DNA of 8,775 nt from Gemmatimonadota bacterium (GTDB taxonomy: Bacteria > Gemmatimonadota > Gemmatimonadetes > Palauibacterales > Palauibacteraceae): positions 1-8,775 of the forward strand of contig JAOTWC010000053.1 of NCBI GenBank assembly GCA_029863105.1, in the 5' to 3' direction. The position numbers and the translations under genes are program-made. The notes beneath the pieces were generated by a model. That model saw only the letters and a list, made by a program, of their open reading frames with translations. It was not told the DNA's origin and ran no database searches. How positions within the stretch are numbered: position 1 is the stretch's first letter; every line of letters begins with the position of its first letter. Of the stretch, positions 6,001 to 8,775 are shown piece by piece.

Positions 6001-6909
6001 ATGAGATTCTCCGCGCTGATTCCGTTGACTGTCATGGCGGTCGTGGTCGCGTGCGACGCAGGGCAGGACGGTGCGGCCGAGCGGGGGGACCGACTGCTTG
6101 CGTCAGGGTCCGTCGACGAGGCGATCGCTGAGTACAAACTGGCCTTGCGCCAGAACGGCGAGGACGCCGACGTACTCATCCGGCTTGGCATCACGTACGC
6201 GAAACGGGGCGAGGTGGAGGCCGCGCTGCAGTACTTTCGTCGAACGCTGGAGCAGGATTCGACGTACTGGGATGCGGTCGCCGTGGAGCTCACCGAAGCG
6301 GCACGGGTGGCAAAGGATCAGGGCTCGCCAGATAACATGGCCCGGGCGCTCGAGATGGCCCAGCGGATGGGAGCGGAGTTCCTTCCGCTCGATCTGAAGC
6401 TCGAATTGGCGGCGTATTATGTGGAGGTCAGCGACTACGGTCGTGCATTGCCGCTCTACCTGTCGGCACTCGAGTCGGGGGAGACGGGACCCGAAACGTG
6501 GCTGGCAGCGGCCCGTGCGTTCCAGGAGAGTGGTGGGTGCCGGGAAGGCCTTGCGTACTTCAAGCGCTACCTCGAGAGTCCGGCAGCGCGTCGGGCGGAT
6601 GGGTCTGCCGCCCGCTGGCAGTACGGCCAGTGCCTGTTCGAAGTAGCGGAGCAGGACAGGCTCGCGGGCCGGTCGTCGCCCGCGCTGCAGAACTTGGATC
6701 TCCTGATCCGTCAGGGGGTTCCACGTACCCTGCTTGATCGGGCCCATTTCGCCCGCGGTGAGATCCTGCGCCGCATTGGAAATCTCGCGGCTGCGCAGGG
6801 TGAGTATCAGATGGTCTTGGACCTGAATCCGGCTCTCACAGGACCACTGGTTCGGGTGGCTCAAGAGAGAATCCGCGAAATCCGCTACGGAGAACCAGAG
6901 AAGCCGTGA
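6001..6909 (+). CDS. TPR-repeat lipoprotein
   Basis: Predicted lipoprotein of 302 residues with tetratricopeptide-type helical repeats, probably a protein-interaction scaffold in the periplasm. The signal peptide is MRFSALIPLTVMAVVVA followed by the lipidated Cys18 (lipobox VVAC). TPR-like pairs are clearest at about residues 25-57 (ERGDRLLASGSVDEAIAEYK) and 58-90 (LIRLGITYAKRGEVEAALQYF). More degenerate repeats follow at about 130-195, and a C-terminal one at about 247-280 (AHFARGEILRRIGNLAAAQG). The ATG at 6001 is chosen because it gives a complete lipoprotein signal; the longer open frame from 5845 lies inside the glycosyltransferase gene and would bury it. There is no clear Shine-Dalgarno. 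It follows the glycosyltransferase by 19 nt and overlaps the BamD-like gene by 4 nt (GTGA), so it may work with outer-membrane assembly. The exact function is unknown. Confidence 0.87.
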   Translation: MRFSALIPLTVMAVVVACDAGQDGAAERGDRLLASGSVDEAIAEYKLALRQNGEDADVLIRLGITYAKRGEVEAALQYFRRTLEQDSTYWDAVAVELTEAARVAKDQGSPDNMARALEMAQRMGAEFLPLDLKLELAAYYVEVSDYGRALPLYLSALESGETGPETWLAAARAFQESGGCREGLAYFKRYLESPAARRADGSAARWQYGQCLFEVAEQDRLAGRSSPALQNLDLLIRQGVPRTLLDRAHFARGEILRRIGNLAAAQGEYQMVLDLNPALTGPLVRVAQERIREIRYGEPEKP

Positions 6910-7691
6910 TTGAATTACCGGCCGGACGATTCCGGCCAGAACGCACAGGCGTAGCGCGCCTCCTGCCCGTACTCGTCGCCCTGGCGTCGGGCGGTTGCAG
7001 CGTTGCGCTGCCCCCGCCTGACGCGACGCCCACGCTGCGGTACGAGTGGTCCCGGGAGAGGTACGAGGCTGAGAAGTACTCGGATGCGATTCGCGGGTTT
7101 CGCGATCTGCTCTTCCGCGAGCCCCTGCACGCAACGGCCGATAGTGCCCGCTTCCTGCTTGCCCAGGCCTATTTGAACACGGGCCAGCACCTGCTTGCTG
7201 CGAACGAGTTCCGCATGTTGGCGACAAGCCGGCCGAATAGCGTCGTGGCCGACGACGCGCAGTTCGGAATGTGCCGCGCCTACTGGCAATTGGCCCCTTC
7301 CATCGCCCGGGACCAGGAATACACGCAGCGGACAATCGAATCCTGTACGCGGCTGGTCGAGTTCTTTCCGCGGAGCGACCTGCAGCCGGAAGCCAGGTCA
7401 ATGATAGAGGCGGCAAGGCAGAAACTTGCCGCGAAACAGGCCCGGGTTGGATCGTGGTATTTCGAGCGGAAACTGTACGAGTCTTCGATTATCTACTTCG
7501 AGTCGCTGATCCAGGAGTATCCGGAGACGGACGTCGTACCGGAGGCACTCTACCGGCTTCACGAGGCGTACATGCGCGTCGGTTTCCGAGCCGAGGCGGA
7601 CGCTGTACGGCAGCAGCTGCTGACCCGATTCCCGGACAGTCCCGAGGCCAGAAACCTCGGAGACGGTAAAGCGGATGCCGCCGGCGAATGA
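6906..7691 (+). CDS. bamD: BamD-like outer-membrane assembly lipoprotein
   Basis: Likely the BamD component of the beta-barrel assembly machinery, a lipoprotein facing the periplasm that helps BamA insert outer-membrane proteins. The 261-residue product is near the family's usual 240-280. After an N-terminal stretch with basic residues and a hydrophobic core (ARLLPVLVALASGG), Cys31 is the probable lipidated residue; the lipobox SGGC is imperfect at its first position. The mature part shows BamD-like TPR helices: YEAEKYSDAIRGFRDLLFREP (53-73), ARFLLAQAYLNTGQHLLAANEF (81-102), DDAQFGMCRAYWQLAPSIARDQ (116-137), CTRLVEFFPRS (147-157), VGSWYFERKLYESSIIYFESL (181-201) and ALYRLHEAYMRVG (214-226). 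The GTG start overlaps the upstream stop, with GGAGA at 6889-6893 twelve bases away. The stop overlaps the nadD start. A generic TPR lipoprotein is the alternative. Confidence 0.85.
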   Translation: MIELPAGRFRPERTGVARLLPVLVALASGGCSVALPPPDATPTLRYEWSRERYEAEKYSDAIRGFRDLLFREPLHATADSARFLLAQAYLNTGQHLLAANEFRMLATSRPNSVVADDAQFGMCRAYWQLAPSIARDQEYTQRTIESCTRLVEFFPRSDLQPEARSMIEAARQKLAAKQARVGSWYFERKLYESSIIYFESLIQEYPETDVVPEALYRLHEAYMRVGFRAEADAVRQQLLTRFPDSPEARNLGDGKADAAGE

Positions 7692-8284
7692 TCCGACCGG
7701 GCCGACTTGGCGTCTTCGGTGGAGCCTTCGATCCTCCTCACATCGGGCACCGGGTGGTGGCGCTGGACGTTTGTGAACACCTCGGTCTGAAGAAATTGAT
7801 CGTCGTCCCGGCAGCCCGTCCTCCCCATCGCGACACGAGCTTTCCCGCTACTTTGCGGCTCGAACTCGTGCGGCGAGCCTTCGCGCTGGATGATCGTATT
7901 GATGTGAGCGACATCGAGTATCGATCGGACGAGCCGTCATATACGGTGGACACCCTGCGCCAGATCAGGGCGATACAGGATGCCGACGACGTGTGGCTGA
8001 TCATCGGTTCGGACCAGTATGCGGTGTTCGAAACCTGGCATCAGCCGGAGCGTATTCTCGAACTTGCCCGCCTGGCGGTCATGCGCAGAGGCGACGATAC
8101 CATACGACCAGATTCGCGGTTCCCGTTCGAGGCCGTCGAGGTCACGCGGATCGACGTGTCGGGAGAGATGATCCGACGACGCCTCGCAGCGGGTCAGTCC
8201 ATACGCTACCTGGTGCCGGACTCTATACGCGCCGACATCGAAGCCGAAGCTGAACATCTGACGGGACATACAGAGGCATGCTGA
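7688..8284 (+). CDS. nadD: Nicotinate-nucleotide adenylyltransferase
   Basis: Catalyses transfer of AMP from ATP to nicotinate mononucleotide, giving deamido-NAD, a step shared by de novo and salvage NAD synthesis in the cytoplasm. The 198-residue product is of usual length. It carries the nucleotidyltransferase signature GVFGGAFDPPHIGH (8-21), then VVPAARPPHR (39-48), SYTVDTLRQI (84-93) and WLIIGSDQYAVFETWHQPERI (103-123). The C-terminal VSGEMIRRRLAAG (157-169) is the ISSTxIR-type ATP-binding motif, with SGE in place of the commoner SST. The ATG overlaps the BamD stop (ATGA) without a clear Shine-Dalgarno, suggesting translational coupling. The gene overlaps secA by seven bases. Confidence 0.94.
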   Translation: MIRPGRLGVFGGAFDPPHIGHRVVALDVCEHLGLKKLIVVPAARPPHRDTSFPATLRLELVRRAFALDDRIDVSDIEYRSDEPSYTVDTLRQIRAIQDADDVWLIIGSDQYAVFETWHQPERILELARLAVMRRGDDTIRPDSRFPFEAVEVTRIDVSGEMIRRRLAAGQSIRYLVPDSIRADIEAEAEHLTGHTEAC

Positions 8285-8775
8285 AGGGAATCATCAACTC
8301 GGTGTTCGGAACTCGCTTCGCGCGCGAGATGAAGAAACTCCAGCCGATCGTCAACGAAATACTGCGGCACGAAGAGGCACTCGCGGCCGTGAGCGAGCAG
8401 GAATTGAAGTCCCGTACGGAGACCTTCCGTGCGCTGATCCGTGAGCGGACTGAAGCGATCGAGTCGGAGATAGCCGAGCGCCGGGAAAAACGCCGGCACA
8501 CGGAAGAACCCGCAGAGCGTGAGCGGCTGACCTATCAGATCGGCGAGGCCGAGGAGGATCTCCGTTCAGCGACGGACGAGGTCCTCGAAGAAATCCTCCC
8601 CGAGGCGTTTGCCGTCGTGAGGGAAGCCTGCCGCCGGCTGCTGGACTCCGAAATCGAAGTCACGGGCAACCGGATGCGCTGGGAGATGGTCCCGTACGAC
8701 GTCCAGTTGATCGGCGGAATCGTACTGCACCAGGGCAATATCGCGGAGATGGCGACGGGTGAGGGTAAGACGCTG
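8278..8775 (+). CDS. secA: Preprotein translocase ATPase SecA, N-terminal part (3' end outside window)
   Basis: Motor ATPase that pushes unfolded preproteins through SecYEG. Only the first 166 residues are inside the window, and the frame is open to the last base. The start MLKGIINSVFGTRFAREMKK is typical of SecA. LPEAFAVVREACRR (107-120), YDVQLIGGIVLHQG (140-153) with the nucleotide-contacting Gln143, and the Walker A motif MATGEGKT (158-165) fix the identity. Between FRA (50-52) and PEAF there are 55 residues, compared with about 12 in E. coli SecA as I recall it. The extra stretch is highly charged and helical-looking (ERREKRRHTEEPAERERL). A second extra segment of about 13 residues lies at 120-139. 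These insertions resemble SecA of Bacteroidota and related phyla. The start overlaps nadD by seven bases. Confidence 0.96.
   Translation, partial: MLKGIINSVFGTRFAREMKKLQPIVNEILRHEEALAAVSEQELKSRTETFRALIRERTEAIESEIAERREKRRHTEEPAERERLTYQIGEAEEDLRSATDEVLEEILPEAFAVVREACRRLLDSEIEVTGNRMRWEMVPYDVQLIGGIVLHQGNIAEMATGEGKTL

Larger units (their letters stand above)
1932..8775 (+). other. Putative polycistronic unit: sugar cassette, envelope lipoproteins, nadD, secA
   Basis: Eight consecutive + strand genes are joined by overlaps of 4 (ATGA), 4 (GTGA), 4 or 1, 4 (GTGA), 4 (ATGA) and 7 bases. The only gap is 19 bases, before the TPR lipoprotein. No terminator-like hairpin or promoter-sized gap was seen inside. 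This arrangement strongly suggests cotranscription and translational coupling, though internal promoters within coding sequence cannot be excluded. Confidence 0.65.

Noticed and set aside
6103..7416. A 437-codon open frame on the minus strand across the two lipoprotein genes
   Set aside because: It is antisense to two well-supported + strand genes, its product is rich in Arg, Pro and Ser with no recognisable motif, and such long shadows are expected in GC-rich coding DNA.

Overview
The window is a dense bacterial chromosome segment, GC-rich by eye (roughly 60%, not computed), with every supported gene on the + strand and almost no spacer. It suggests a Gram-negative (diderm) bacterium, because it encodes a BamD-type outer-membrane assembly lipoprotein and a second lipoprotein. 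SecA carries an extra charged segment of about 43 residues before the PEAFAVVRE motif plus a second small insertion. From memory this resembles SecA of the FCB group (Bacteroidota, Gemmatimonadota and relatives). High GC together with that SecA type makes Gemmatimonadota my best guess, at moderate-to-low confidence.

Region 1 (1-1816) is the tail of a ribosomal/transcription operon. It holds the C-terminal part of rpoA (cut by the left edge), rplQ (L17) overlapping it by 11 nt, a membrane-anchored protein of unknown function, and rpmB (L28, zinc-binding four-cysteine form). The 115-nt gap at 1817-1931 holds two consecutive hairpins, the second resembling a weak intrinsic terminator.

Region 2 (1932-5981) is a four-gene sugar-nucleotide and glycosyltransferase cassette. 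It encodes an extended SDR sugar-nucleotide enzyme of the GDP-6-deoxy-hexulose reductase/GDP-mannose dehydratase type, UDP-glucose 6-dehydrogenase, UDP-glucuronate decarboxylase, and a soluble family-2 glycosyltransferase of the polyprenyl-phosphate glycosyltransferase type. The middle two enzymes form a complete route from UDP-glucose through UDP-glucuronate to UDP-xylose.

Region 3 (6001-8775) is an envelope and housekeeping block: a TPR lipoprotein, a BamD-like lipoprotein, NadD (NaMN adenylyltransferase) and the N-terminus of SecA (cut by the right edge).

From 1932 to the end, stop and start codons overlap at every junction except a 19-nt gap before the TPR lipoprotein. The sugar genes, envelope lipoproteins, nadD and secA therefore look like one transcription unit with translational coupling. 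The shared theme is cell-envelope construction: making surface sugars (region 2), exporting proteins through Sec (secA), and inserting outer-membrane proteins (bamD and perhaps the TPR lipoprotein). I saw no CRISPR array, tRNA, rRNA or mobile element. Most of the content is recognisable families. The least explained items are the small membrane protein between rplQ and rpmB, the TPR lipoprotein beside bamD, and the exact substrates of the first SDR enzyme and of the glycosyltransferase.
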